From NCBI RefSeq assembly GCF_028858725.1, contig NC_084759.1, positions 94,880,362 to 94,944,361 on the forward strand: a stretch of DNA of 64,000 bases, written 5' to 3'. Positions 12,501 through 24,200 of this stretch are shown piece after piece; the stretch's first letter is position 1, and every line of letters starts with the position of its first letter. The notes beneath the pieces are model-generated. The model was not told where the DNA came from. It saw only the letters and a list, made by a program, of their open reading frames with translations, and made no database searches. Source of the stretch: Colius striatus (Eukaryota > Chordata > Aves > Coliiformes > Coliidae). Both the position numbers and the translations under genes were made by a program.

Positions 12501-14300
12501 GGTGGGTAGCTCTACATCTCCTCAAATCAATGAGAAACACCGTGCCAGAAAATTATCCTGAGTTTGGGCCAGAGGAATAGCAATCACAGCAAATCAAAAG
12601 ATCCATAGGACTGGGGAAGTGCCACACCATAAGAAGCCGAGGCACTGGACAGCAAAATCAATCAATACGAGGAAGTCCAGGGGAAAAATAAGAGACCAAT
12701 AAAAAAGAGTAGTCACCCATGCTGTTTCTCATGATCAATAAAAAGTGACTACATACAGTCTCTGCTCTGTAACGGCCATCTGAAGAGCCTTTGGATAGAC
12801 TGGAAACAGTCTGTTGGTCCGGCAGCCTTTGATGCTGGTACACATGGATATTTCCAACAGCCCTCTCGTCAGATTCAAAGAGGGAGAAATTGATGCCATA
12901 TGGAGATACATATAAATATGGGCCTAGTCACTTCTTTGTGCCCAAAACAAAACTTTTCTCTATGGGAACATATGAGGAGTTCATTGCTATGGGGATAACT
13001 GTTCTGGCAATCAGCAGGTATTTCTGTTATCAGCTGGAGAAGGGCCAGCTGGTGACCCCAAGATTGGCACACACATATGCCAATGAAGGCCCAGCTGAGC
13101 CTAGATGATATGCTGGGTTTCTTCCAAGTAGCCAAGACAAATCACTTTTGAAAGCCAAAGCCAAACCAAGAAATTATGTGGGCTGTGTATGCCACCTCCA
13201 AGCCCAAACCAGTTAGTCACAGTCAGACTATATGAAAATGGCTTCTGGTACATGTCCAGGGGGAAACTCAGGTATTAAAAATTTTACCTGATTAGTCTCC
13301 AGACATTCACGTGGGTTGTATGTCTGTTTTCCACATGACTGAGAGCATGTCAGACACAAGACCAACAAAAGGCAGCCAACCCCTTCATGTGACATCTATC
13401 AGCTCCTCACTAAACTTGACTTGAAGACTTACAACGTAGTTAATAAACAAGGAGAAGATGCAACAAGTTTGGAAGCAATTTTGCAAATACTGTTAACAAC
13501 CACTGAAAGCTGGAACAAGTGAGGTTTGTTTCAGTTTAGTCTCCTGGTTTCACTCACAACAGACCTCGAAAGGGAGATGTGAGAGTTTGCTGCAGTGCTC
13601 CTCTTCGGACAGAGTTGAGATCAGGGAGTTGACAGTCAGCAGGTAAGCAGAGATGCTGACTGAGTGTCATAAGTTAAAGCTGGAACCAAGTAGAACTGTG
13701 AAGGACTCTACCCCAGGCAGAATATTTGCAGGGCTTTTACTAAAAAGAGCAAGAATAAAAAACATCTGGAACTGCTGATCCCCAAGGGGAAAACTGAGGA
13801 AGGAAATGCTGGAAATAGTTTTTTGCATCTGAGGCTTTTGGAAGAGCTAACAAATATTGAGCTCCCTGACTTGCTGCACAATGGCTGGAGAGCAATCCCT
13901 CCTACTCTAGGATGCTGCTCAGGGAGCTCTGCCTTCCTCCTGCACCACTGCTGGTGTGTTTCCAGTAAAAGTCTTGTGGCCTTCTGACTAAAACTGTTCG
14001 GTGGTACTAAAATCAAGCTGACTTCATTTCAGCCAAAGTCTAAAAAGGATGAGAAAATAGTCCAGCTGAATGCTTCTTCATTTATTTTTCACTTTAAGGA
14101 TCACATACACTCCACAGTCACTGACCTCCCTCAGGTTGGAAAAGTCCTATTCCAGTAGCCACTTCAGTCATCTCAGAACCTCTGAGAGTTTATTTGCTTT
14201 CTCTTAAAAGCCCAACAGCTCCATTTGCTATTACTACACAAAGATTTTGGCTTCTGTTAAAAAACACAAGCCTCTGTGTCAGTAAAAGAAAGCTTGAAGG
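9537..14300. other. Intergenic, no gene recognised
   Basis: No coding exon, RNA gene or transposon could be recognised. The open frames are all short (the longest near 12053..12364 minus, 103 codons) and without known motifs. The composition is ordinary AT-rich intergenic DNA. Confidence 0.5.
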
Positions 14301-14304
14301 TACA

Positions 14305-14787
14305 CACACGAGAATGTTAAGTCAGATTTATTTCTCAGTCTTCAACACTTGGCACTGATGACAATGACAACATCCCATAATGCAAGTGGGGTGCTGAAAG
14401 CTGGCCATCTGATAGACAACATGAATGTCCTTTTTGAAAAGAGTCATTTCATGGAACAGGAGAGACTCCATAGTTCTGTGGGCAACAGAAGAGTGTGATC
14501 TGCCTCGCTTTCTGGAAGGGGAACATGTACAAGAGGATCCTGTGTAGTCATACACGCTGAGCACTTCAAGGCTCTCTACCCTTGCTGTCTCATCCTGTTT
14601 GCAGACACTCAATCGAATTGAATATTTTGTTCTTTTCCTTAAACTTGTCAAGACTAATTGTATAACCCTTCTTTCAGTAAGAAACCAAACTTCAAGGTCC
14701 CCAGACGATTTCTGAACAAGAAACCTAAACAAATCTGAGCTGTTGTCTCCCCCCAGTGTCAGCACAATTTCTTGTTCAAGGCTGCAA
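14305..14787 (-). other. Candidate terminal exon of an unknown minus-strand transcript
   Basis: On the minus strand a strong 3' splice acceptor (a long pyrimidine run, then CATGTCACAG at 14797..14788) is followed by an open frame to TAA at 14328. About 153 codons lie downstream of the acceptor, and the frame stays open into the pyrimidine tract, with no ATG near its 5' end. The stop codon overlaps AATAAA (14327..14332), and a GT-rich element (GTGTGTGT near 14308) lies about 18 bases further on, as at real poly(A) sites. The peptide alternates hydrophobic residues ('DLFRFLV', 'DLEVWFLTER', 'VIQLVLTSL', 'YSIRLSV') and has a Cys/His-rich end. The strand-like spacing reminds me weakly of the fibulin C-terminal module, but I do not claim that identity. 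A chance open frame of this length is expected about once in a window this size. Confidence 0.3.
14327..14332 (-). promoter_or_regulatory. Poly(A) signal AATAAA overlapping a stop codon
   Basis: Reading the minus strand, GAGAAATAAATC contains both the TAA stop of the candidate terminal exon and a canonical AATAAA. A GTGTGTGT downstream element follows within about 20 bases. This is a well-formed cleavage site by sequence, though no transcript evidence is available. Confidence 0.4.
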
Positions 14788-14843
14788 CTGTGACATGCAG
14801 GAAACCCAAAGGCATAAGAAAAAAAGAAAAAGCTGTAACCCAC

Positions 14844-16567
14844 CTACTGAGAACATAGATCAAAACTCTGCCTTGGTATGACAGAAAACTGGGAATTCAG
14901 GTCTGGGAATGGATAAGATCTCTTCTTATTTTGGAAACTCTAGGCTATCAGCCTGCTGTGGCACCCATCACAAGCTCTAAGGGTTATCTGTGCTGTAGCA
15001 CTACTCCACAGTTAAAGTAAGCAAGGTTGGACCTGGCTTCGAAATCTTACACATACAAAGATCTTTTCTGATTTGGCTGCAGACAAAATAAGGTGATGGT
15101 GTGGATGACTTCAGAGGAGAATCCTCACAGCTCCTTTCTTCCCCATTCAAGCCCCAGACAAAAAAGAGGCTTGTTCTGTTAATTCCCATCTTGCACATGC
15201 TTGGCAATGTAGGGTTCCCAGATTTTAACGCTGGTCCTGATTGCTTTGAGTGCCAAACGGTGCCAAAAAGATGCTCACGTGTTTTAGTGCTAAATGACTT
15301 GCTTTACAGAGAGATTGTGTGCCTTTGATCCTGTCTTACAAAGCAACTTTATTGAAGGAGAGATTATCTCTGCTTCCAGTTCCATAAAAAACAAACAAAC
15401 AAACAAAGCCAAAAAGCTGATTATTACTACTGGTCTGGAAAAACCTGCTCTCAGTTGAAAGTCTAAAAACCATCTAGTTTGGGGTCAATATTCAAAGGCA
15501 TGCATCAAGCCAAGACTTTACTTACTTTTGAAGCTGGTGGAGACTACACAAGCCTTACAATTTCCTCTTAAGGTTTAGGCATGTGGCTTAGCTGAGCACC
15601 ACAGTGCATTTCCCTAAACAGCTGTTTAATGGAGGTGGTTAGCAGAGTCTGTTCTCACTGAACATCGCAGAGCCATTTAATTAAATTACCATTCAATCCC
15701 ACCTTTGCACAGACAGATGACTGCTGAGGTTGTAGGAGGAAACTGCTGTTTTGTAATGGCACTAGGAATGTCTGAGCCTAGCAGCCCCGAGGCCACTGTA
15801 GCAAGGATGTTGCTCTATCCCAGGAACAGGATTCTGTGATGCTTATATTCCTCAGTCACCAAGGTGACTGCATGAACAATGAGACTTGAAAAATCACTGC
15901 AGCTCCCGGTGAGTAACTACCACAGGCAAAGCTCCCTGAGGATCAGCCACATCTGCTGCACACAAACTCAGTCAGGTAGCACTTGCGAGGATATGGCAGC
16001 AGCATGTGCTGGTGCAATTACAGCAGGCAACTCAGCCTGCAGCCACAGGGAGAGGGCAGGAGTAAGCCACCCCAGGGGCCTCCCACGTTCTGCTGGATTC
16101 ACAAGGCTTCTGCAAGGGCTCTTCCATCTCTCTTCTTTCTTCCTGTCCCCACTCCACTGGCAGATTTCAGGTCCATCTTAACTTCCAGAAGATACAAGGA
16201 TCTAGGAAGTGCTTTATAATGGAAACATGAAGGGAAACGTGAAAGAAAATGTATTTATTTGCACTCCTACACATGCTTAAGCCTTTATTTCTGTGAAAAA
16301 AGTATCTCCTCTGTCGATTAACTTACCATGCCAAGGATTTCGTGTTACTGCATATGAAGGAATAGCAATGGTAATGAACACCCTCGCTGATTCACAGGCT
16401 AAGCAGCAGAGAGCCATACACAGTTCTCTGATACCGTGTATAGTGAAATAATATAATAAATCTCCTAGCATGATAACTCCCCAAAGGTGATACTGTGATT
16501 TGCATTAATCTAAGGAAGTTCTAGGCATAGAAAGTGGTTTGAGAAAGACTTGCTTGGACATGGAGGG
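14844..16567. other. Intergenic, no gene recognised
   Basis: I found no coding sequence. If 14305..14787 is a real exon, upstream exons of that minus-strand gene should lie here or beyond. No EGF-like or other recognisable module was found by eye. A short (AAAC)n run lies at 15386..15407. Confidence 0.45.
15386..15407. repeat. (AAAC)n simple repeat
   Basis: About five AAAC units follow a short A run. This is an ordinary microsatellite with no visible functional context. Confidence 0.85.
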
Positions 16568-17245
16568 CATAGAACTGTTACGGTTGGAAAAGACCTTTAA
16601 GATCATCAAGTCTAACCACTAACCTGACACTGCCAAGCCCGTCACTAAGCTAAACCTCAGTACTTCATCTATGCATCTTTGGAATATCTCCAGGGACAGG
16701 GACTCCACCACCCCCCTGGGCAGCCCATTCCAATGCTTAACAACTCAGTGAAAAAGTTCTTCCTAACGTCCAATCTAAACCCCCCCTGGGGTAACTTGAA
16801 ACCACTTCCTCGTGTTCTGGAGGAATTTATTCTGGAGAGATGGACCCTCACCTCACTACAGCTCCCCTTCAGTTAGTTGTAGAGAGTGGTCATATCTCCC
16901 CTCCGCCTCCTCTTTTCAGGCTAAACATCCCCAGTTCCCTCAGACATTCCTCATCAGACTTGTTCTCCAGACCATTCACCAGCTTTGTTGCTTGTCTCTG
17001 GACATGCTCTATCATCTCAGTGTCCTTCTTGCAGTGAAGGGCCCAGAATTGGACACAGCATTCGAGGTGTGGCCTCACTTGCATTGAGTACAGGGGGACA
17101 ATCACCTCCTGGGTCCTGCTGGTCACACTATTTTTTATACAGGCCAGGATGCCATTGGCCTTCTTGGCCACCCAGACACACTGCTGGCTCATGTTCATGT
17201 TGGAAAAGCTCCTCTCCAGGGTTTGTTCATCTGGATTCAACAAAG
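16568..17245 (-). mobile_element. CR1 LINE, 3' part (ORF2 end plus 3' untranslated region)
   Basis: From 16568 to about 16870 the sequence is the reverse complement of the CR1 3' untranslated region. Landmarks read on the plus strand are 'GGTTGGAAAAGACCTTTAAG', 'ATCATCAAGTC', 'GACTCCACCAC', 'CTGGGCAGCC' and 'AAAAAGTTCTTCCTAA'. From 17243 down to 16890 the minus strand encodes the ORF2 carboxyl end ('[20 protein letters not shown]', then '[12 protein letters not shown]', then '[14 protein letters not shown]'). The human-readable direction is therefore right to left. The copy is 5' truncated, as most CR1 insertions are, and its terminal octamer repeats have decayed. Confidence 0.9.
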
Positions 17246-19383
17246 GGCCAACAGGCCCCAGATTTACACCTCTGCAGGAAGCATCTGTTCTGAGGAAGAA
17301 CCCTCCTCATTTCCTTCTGTCTGTTCATGAACCTTGTACATACCCATGATGCATTCAAAATGTTTTTTCTCTTTAAAACCAGCCCTTGCAGCTAATCTTT
17401 AAGATCTGCTTCCCCTGCAGTTCTGACTGTAGCATTTGAGTGAGCAGCAACCAAAGACATCACTTTTTACAAAGGATTTTTTATTGCATAAATAGAGGCT
17501 TAGATACTTTGCTGTACATATAAAAAGTTGAAATACAGTTTAGGTGAATGGTACTCTTGAGGGTTTTATTCCTTTGACACATCCTTCATCTACAGGAAAG
17601 CTTCGTTCTCCTAGGAAAGGAATCCAACGTAAGCTGCCAAGTGTCAGAAAATCTGCAGGGTGGGGAAACAGCAGTGAGAACAGCTGGCAGGATACGCTGG
17701 CAGCACACGGGCTAAATCTGCCTGCCCATGTGGCATGCTGCAATCGCAGCTAATCACAGCTCTGCAGTGCTGACACTAGAGAACATTTTTGGGCTAGAAG
17801 AACTCACCCTTTTTGCAATCCCATTATAGAAAGATATGTCTGACAGTTCAAGAGATGGTAGAATTTAGGAAGGACCGGGCCTCTGGTAGGCAACACCAGG
17901 CAAGCAAAGTGTTTTCTGCAAAGCCAGAGATACTTTAACACCAGTCACTGGACAAGGCCAGCATCACAGGCTGAACACAGGCGCCTTGTGTCCTGAGCTC
18001 CTTACCCTAGTGCAGCAATCTCCTTGGGCTATGGGTCCAAGAATGCCCTGGCATCTAGCACACACAGTACCCTGTGTTCCCCTCAAGTGGCAGGCTTGCG
18101 TGCTCGCAAGGCAACCCATCTCTCCTTTCTTTAGCAATAAAACTCCATACAATTTACTCTGACTTGTTCTGCCAAAACGGAAAGCAGTGTTCTCACAGCA
18201 TTTAACCAGTGGCTAGCAGAACTCATTTAAAAGTTTAAAATTACATAAGTCTGTCCAGAGATAAGCCATCTGTCTGATGTAAACAGGAGACTGAAAAACA
18301 CCTTTGGCTTTGTTGTCTTTTTTCTATGCAAGTTAACCACTTTGTTCCCATGGCTATTTCCAGGGCCCCTTTCAAGACACAGTTTCCAATCTTGGTTGCA
18401 CAAAATAAAACAGTGATAGGTTTGAAACCAGAACTAGCAAACATTTTTAAAAACTAAAACTCTCTTCACATGTGAGGTGATGACCTCAAAAGGAGAAAGT
18501 AAGTTTTTTTTAGTTTAATGAGGTGTAACATTACTTCAAACTCCCACCGAGTTTACCAAGGGCAGGCAGGAATAGAATTCTCACTTTGCTGCAGAACAGA
18601 GACACGTGAAATTGATACAAAAATCACATACAAAACAAGCCGGGAATGTAATTGTAGCACTAGGCAGTACTCATTCTGCTAATGGACTTGATCCAACAAG
18701 GCAGTGATTGTTCAAACTTGGAAAACAGAGAGAAGCAGTTCAGCACCTGGGGAATGAAACCCCAAAACTTCAAGGAATTTTGCAATGTTCATTTTGCTCT
18801 TTGATACAGAAAGACATCCTTTTTTCTCAGTGAAGTATATATGGTGGATGTAACGAGGCTTAACCTGTGGCATTTAAGTTACCTTGGGAAGTTCCACGGC
18901 ATGAGATTTGGCCCTTCTGTTCTACAACTTGTCATGTATTTCACAGAAATGTAATGGCTGATTCTTTTCTATCTTAATCATGTGACTTAAGGCCAAGAGG
19001 ACTTACTGTATCATCCTGTCTGGCACACCTCTCGTGCATCTTTTGCCCAATTTAACAGCCTCTTTACACATCAGGATTTCCTGTGCCATTGGTTGGGTGT
19101 AAAACTTCAGAGAGACTAAGAACAGAAAAGGAATACTGGGCTAAGAGCTCCCAAAATCACGGGCCATGGCTGCTGTCAAGTTTTCTGGTGGTAACTGCAA
19201 TTACTACAAAGAATGGGCATGATATGGGTGTGCAAATATGCTGATACATCACAGGAAACAAACATTACGAGAACTCTGCTGATGGTGATAGTTCTAACTG
19301 CACAATTTGAATGCATCAAAGTCAAAATATGAGATTAAGCTGAAGACCGGGGCATCAAATAAATTCTATACCTGAGAGACTCT
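17246..19383. other. Gene-free stretch, possibly SMIM11 3' untranslated region in part
   Basis: No other gene is visible. The part right of 17480 could be a long SMIM11 3' untranslated region, because the first AATAAA on the minus strand after the SMIM11 stop that I could find lies at 17480..17485. No strong homology supports this length. Confidence 0.35.
17480..17485 (-). promoter_or_regulatory. Possible poly(A) signal for SMIM11
   Basis: TTTATT on the plus strand reads AATAAA on the minus strand, within TGCAATAAAAAATCC. It is about 1.9 kb past the SMIM11 stop codon. Variant hexamers nearer the stop may be used instead, so the assignment is tentative. Confidence 0.3.
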
Positions 19384-21229
19384 TCAATCACCCTTCTTCT
19401 CTGCTTCTCTTTTCAATTTCTCTTCCCGTTCCCTCTTCAGCTTCTCTTCAATTTTTTTGCTTTGGTACATTTTTACTCCAGCAAACGCTAAGCAAAGGAT
19501 CAATGTTTTAGCTGCCAAAATGTACATCAGCAATGGGAAAGTCTCCAAAGCCTGAAATGCAAAGTAATATGTTTAGGCAGTTACTGGAATACTTGGACAA
19601 TAAAGATGAACTTACAGGGATGCTCTACAGCTTCCTACAGCAACGTCATTATTCAAAGCAATGGTAATGCTCCTCTGTTCATAGAATCATAAGAAACTGT
19701 GCTGATCAATGCCTAGCAGAAAGGACAAAAATGAGTCCACTCCACTCAAGTTTGTACCTGAAGCCCCTCTGCACAGGCCTTTGTTGCTTTTGTTTGCTTT
19801 ACAGCAAATAGAATACTGGTACAATCTGGAGCTAAAACGAGGGAAGAATCAAACATCTTAAGATCATCGTAAAAGTGGAAATGCTTCTGAAGAATTCCCA
19901 CATGAGCAATGGATCCATGCATATCAGCTACCAGATATCATCCCCAAAGACACTTTTGTGCTCCTAGAAATTTCAATCCATGTCAGTTTTGCAATTAACT
20001 TGCCCAGATCTGGAAGGTATAGATAAATGCCTTTAAACTCAAAGAAGAGAAAAAACAAAAACCACCAAAACACACAGCCTCCCATGATTCAGTTTCAGGA
20101 GTTTCTAATGCCTGGAACCACTGAAATAGCACGACATACTTGAATGTTATAAAAGCATGCTACTCTAAGTGCACATGGAGTGGAAAATAAAATGCAAATG
20201 GGTAATGCTGTGAACTTGGAATACAAATATAAGTAGAGAAGCACAGGCACTCAGTGAAAGATGACAATTCCAGAAGGGTACTGAAGGTACATTTAACTTC
20301 CCAGCCTACTAATTCAAAGAGCCAACTGGCTAGAAGGGTAAGTCCAGTCTCACAGGTTCACAGGGCCAGCTCTCCCTTAGCAAGCCTCCCAGTACTCCCC
20401 TGTACCCTTAGCAGCCTTCCAGTCCCTCATAAAGCTGTTTGGCCATTGTCAAACTACTGAATTTATAAAAAGCCCTGTATCCATAGACCATTGGTGTGTG
20501 TCCTTAAAGTCCACAAATCAGAGGCTCAAGTGGGGTCTTTTATAATGCTACGTTCACCTTTGGCATCAGGCCACTCCTCTCCAATATTACTAAAACCCTC
20601 CATTCTCTGTCCATCTCTCCACATACGATGGGAGATAAAAGTGGCAAATTCTTTAAACCACAGGTCTGCAACAGCAGAAAGATAAAGCCAAGGCTTGGGG
20701 TTAGCACTGCTTTCTTGCCAAATGGCTTGATTTAACATGTTAAAATTGTCCACGCATGAGGTACTCGCTCAAACATTTCTGTGCCCTAAACATGTATCGT
20801 GCAGAATGTTTATTGCCCCAAGACATCGAAAGACATAGTGGAGAAAACAACCTCCAGTGGAATTTGCTGAGGAAAGCCAAGTCAAAGAGAAGTCTGGAAA
20901 GGGGAAAGCCAGCAGGAGTGGAGAGGAGTAGAGCACAGCTTGCCTACCAGTTCTGTGCTCAGGTCTAAAGTGTGAGGCTCCAACAGCAAACACTGGGACC
21001 AGCCTACAAGGTGCAAGCACGTATGGCAAGAAAGCGTAACAAGAAGTCCTCTGTCCTTGAGGTGCAGAGAACAACCTTCACCATTTTCTTTCTAGGCAAG
21101 GAAACCATAAACACAGGACCCACCCGACCATACCTTACATGCATCTGATTGAAAGAGCAGAAATTCATTGCTTTACAAATACGTTTTATGAATGGGAGAG
21201 AGCCTCACCTTCCAGTTAAATGCCACCAT
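19384..21229 (-). CDS. SMIM11: SMIM11, small integral membrane protein 11 (two coding exons)
   Basis: Coding exons are 21209..21229 (seven codons, MVAFNWK, then donor GTGAGG) and 19384..19551 (acceptor TTTGCATTTCAG; 55 codons and TGA at 19384..19386). The junction is phase 0 and the product is 62 residues. Residues 8-16 ('ALETFPLLM') and the hydrophobic stretch of about 13-33 ('YILAAKTLILCLAFAGVKMY') match the human SMIM11 plan, which starts MNWKVLEHVPLLLYILAAKT. A highly charged helical tail of K, E and R repeats follows. The protein is a predicted single-pass membrane protein whose role is unknown. The start is strong (AAGATGG). The 5' exon probably begins at 21297, after a TTTAG acceptor, with a further non-coding exon in the CpG island at 26.0-26.2 kb. 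SMIM11 lies downstream of KCNE2 on the same strand, as in mammals. The avian N-terminus has two extra residues before the shared NWK. Confidence 0.88.
19552..21208 (-). other. SMIM11: SMIM11 intron between its two coding exons
   Basis: This phase-0 intron runs from donor GTGAGG (21208..21203) to acceptor CAG (19554..19552). I see no transposon, RNA gene or further exon within it. Open frames inside (for example 20254..20460 plus, 20769..21074 minus) have no recognisable content. Confidence 0.75.
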
Positions 21230-21297
21230 CTTGGCTGCCTGATTATATTGCCCGTCCCACAGCAGGCTGCACTCAGGCACCGACGAGCGTCACGCTT
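21230..21297 (-). other. SMIM11: SMIM11 5' untranslated part of the start-codon exon
   Basis: Upstream of the ATG the minus strand reads back to CTGTGCCTTTAG, a plausible 3' splice acceptor ending at 21298. This would give a 68-base untranslated segment joined to the CpG-island exon. No ATG lies in this segment. The exon boundary is inferred from the splice signal only. Confidence 0.5.
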
Positions 21298-24200
21298 CTA
21301 AAGGCACAGACCAGGGCAGGAGCATCTTGAAGAAACAGAAATTAAAAAGAATCACCCAACGTGTTTCTACCCAGCACGTCCACCCTGCAGCTCTCTTGAC
21401 AAGCTCATCTGCTGCACGGCTCCTGGCAGTGTCCCAGCACCACACGGCTCAGAAATGACCTACATGGATCTTTTTGGAGCTGAGTGACGGCCTGAAGCAC
21501 GGCCTGTGCTGCTGAAGGACAGGCGTTTGACGGGCCCCGGGCAGGTGCTGCGCTTGTGCAGAGCGAGGCCGAGTTTCCATCACACACAGAGCACCTCCCA
21601 GCAGCTGCCCAGCCAAATGCACCGTGCTGTCTGCTTCCCAAAGCTTGGTGCATGTGCACGTCCCACCAGCTCACTCACATTTGAGACCCAGTGGATTAAA
21701 GTGCACTCGGAAGAGCTGTCTTGTGGTTTTTAAGTCCACCTGCCCTATTTGGAGCCTGAATGCCTAACAAATTCTAGGATCTAGTGTAATTTACCAGTTC
21801 TCTCTGAATTACTGATAAATTAAACACCCCATACAGCCCGTAATATCATGGAACTGAGTCAATCATTCACTGGATCCCTTCAGTGGTCAACATCCATTTC
21901 AGAGCTGAACTTCGAGGCTGAGAAATGCCTGAGGGGCTGCTGAAGGCTGAAGCGCACAGCCACAACACTGCCTTCAGGGCTCTGCTTGCTGCTCCACCAG
22001 CACCAATTTCAGCTGCTAGATTTCAGATTAAGTACATATCCCTGCCTGATCCCCTTGAGCTGTCTCCTGTATCAGTAACAAGAGTCCCTGTTGGGCAGAA
22101 GGAAGCCCTACATCTTAGTCCAAACCTTCACCAGCAGCTGGTCTGAATAAATCTCCAACACACCACAATAGCTGCTGCTGATCTTTTTTCAGAAACAAGA
22201 TGTCAAGTAAATGTTCTCGAGGCTCCTGCACTGCTCAGCCAGCTTCTTCACAAACGCCCTTATTTATCCACATAGGGTATTCTCTTCTCTTCTCTTCCCC
22301 CAGGTGCAAAATCCTCACCCTGCAGAGCATACCCAAGAAACATCCCCATGGAGGGGCACCACTGGTGATCTCTGTTACCGAGATCGAACTATACTGAAGC
22401 ACTGGTGTGGCCAATTTGTTTGCCATTCAGTATTTACTGTGTTCATCGTGAGTTGCACAGTTCCTTTCCCCAACAAAATGTCAGGGCAGCTGTGAACTAA
22501 TGAGTCAATAGTGTTACACTTCCAAAAAAAAAGGCATTTTAACTTCTGAAGTTTCCTCCAGGATTTTGGCAATGGTTAAGATCTGAAGTTTGCTGACAAT
22601 TAGTCAGCAAAAACCCCATATCAGAGCAGACTCTGGTTCTCACTGCACAGTTCAGATGACTATATGCTTCTCAATAAAACCCAAGTTACACAAGCCTGAC
22701 TTGATCTGAAGGGACTGCACTGCTCAACTGGGGTGTCCTCACCTCGAAATGATGACTTGGGTGGGGGCTTCATCAGATACAGCCTTCACTCTTCTAAATT
22801 GCTGTAAACTCTGTGCTTCAGTCGGAATCAATTTTGCAACATGTTGTAAAAAGACAAGAACTCGGCCATTCAGACACACGCTAGCATCTGGCATACGATG
22901 CTGAAAATGGGGTTTTAGTGATTTTTTACATACAGAAAAAGTTTCAGAGTCAGCAAACATTATGCAAGCATGATTGCAGGGTACTGTCCTGCCAGCAAGA
23001 AGCAGAGTATAATGTGTATCACAATGTGCACTCCTGCAAATGCTCTTGTTTGTGAGTTGATTATTTAAGCATTTAGCAAAACAATCCTCTCTGCTGAGAT
23101 GCTAGCCTGAATCTGCCTGAATTTTATATCTACTAGGAGTAGCTGTCCTAGGTACAAAGGACAGGAAGCCAAGAAATTCTCTCTGTGTTCTGAAGAGTGG
23201 TGTTTTGATCCCAAGTGTTTCCCGTGGGAGCTGACACTTTCGATGGTCCATCCTCATAATGTCTCCTCAGTTGGAAATAAGCAAGGGAGCCACCGCTCTC
23301 TCCACACTGCATTACCACAGCCTGTGCCACCAGCCTCCAAGTGGTCAAGCACTTCTCCCCACTTTGTCTCTTGACTCTTTCGGACTCCATCTTGATGCAG
23401 ATCTTATTAAAAACAGCTGAAACCCCAGGACAGAAGAAAATAGGTGGAGCTGGGGCATGGGGTAGGGACAAGAAAGTAGGAAGAGGAGAGAAAAAGGTAG
23501 GATTTACTTCACATTTGAAAAACAGTATTTGTTAATGTTAAGGTTGGCAATTCAAATGCAAAAAGCTCAGACACTACTTTCAAGGTTGTGCTATCTTAAA
23601 AGCATGAAGGCAAATAACAGCTGAAGTTTTGTGTTTGCCTTTTCAGAGTCAGATAAGGCACAGATAGGAGTTCCTAACACACCTACAGTCAGGCATTGTT
23701 CATTCCCCAGGAAAATGCAAGCTCCCTTCACAAACACAGAGCTACTGGGAGTGAAAACTCAGCCCCACAGAAGGTCACTTAAATTACCTTCACTCACAAG
23801 CAAGAAGGTCTTGTAGTGAGCCACATAAGAAAGAATCAGGAGGACAAGGCTCTACCTGAAGTCCTGCTGAAGATTCTACGACACATACTCCATGAACTAT
23901 CTATCAGATGCTTGTGGAGTCCTATGCAGCGTAGGGACAAAATGATATAACTCCACACATCTTGGTGGCCTTTGCCACTGTGACTGCACCTCACAGTCAC
24001 TAGCCTATTTACACTCAGACCTACTGGGGAAGCAGATCAAGCTACAGCAGATGTGAGAGGAAGAGGGTCTGCCCATACTGCACACCTCAGTGCTGTACTA
24101 GCAATCCTCTGTTAGCTTCAAATGCTCTGCGGTCTTCTGGGTCCAGAGCAGGCAGACAGGGTCACCAAACACGGCTTTAGGAGCCTGTGTTCTCAGCAGG

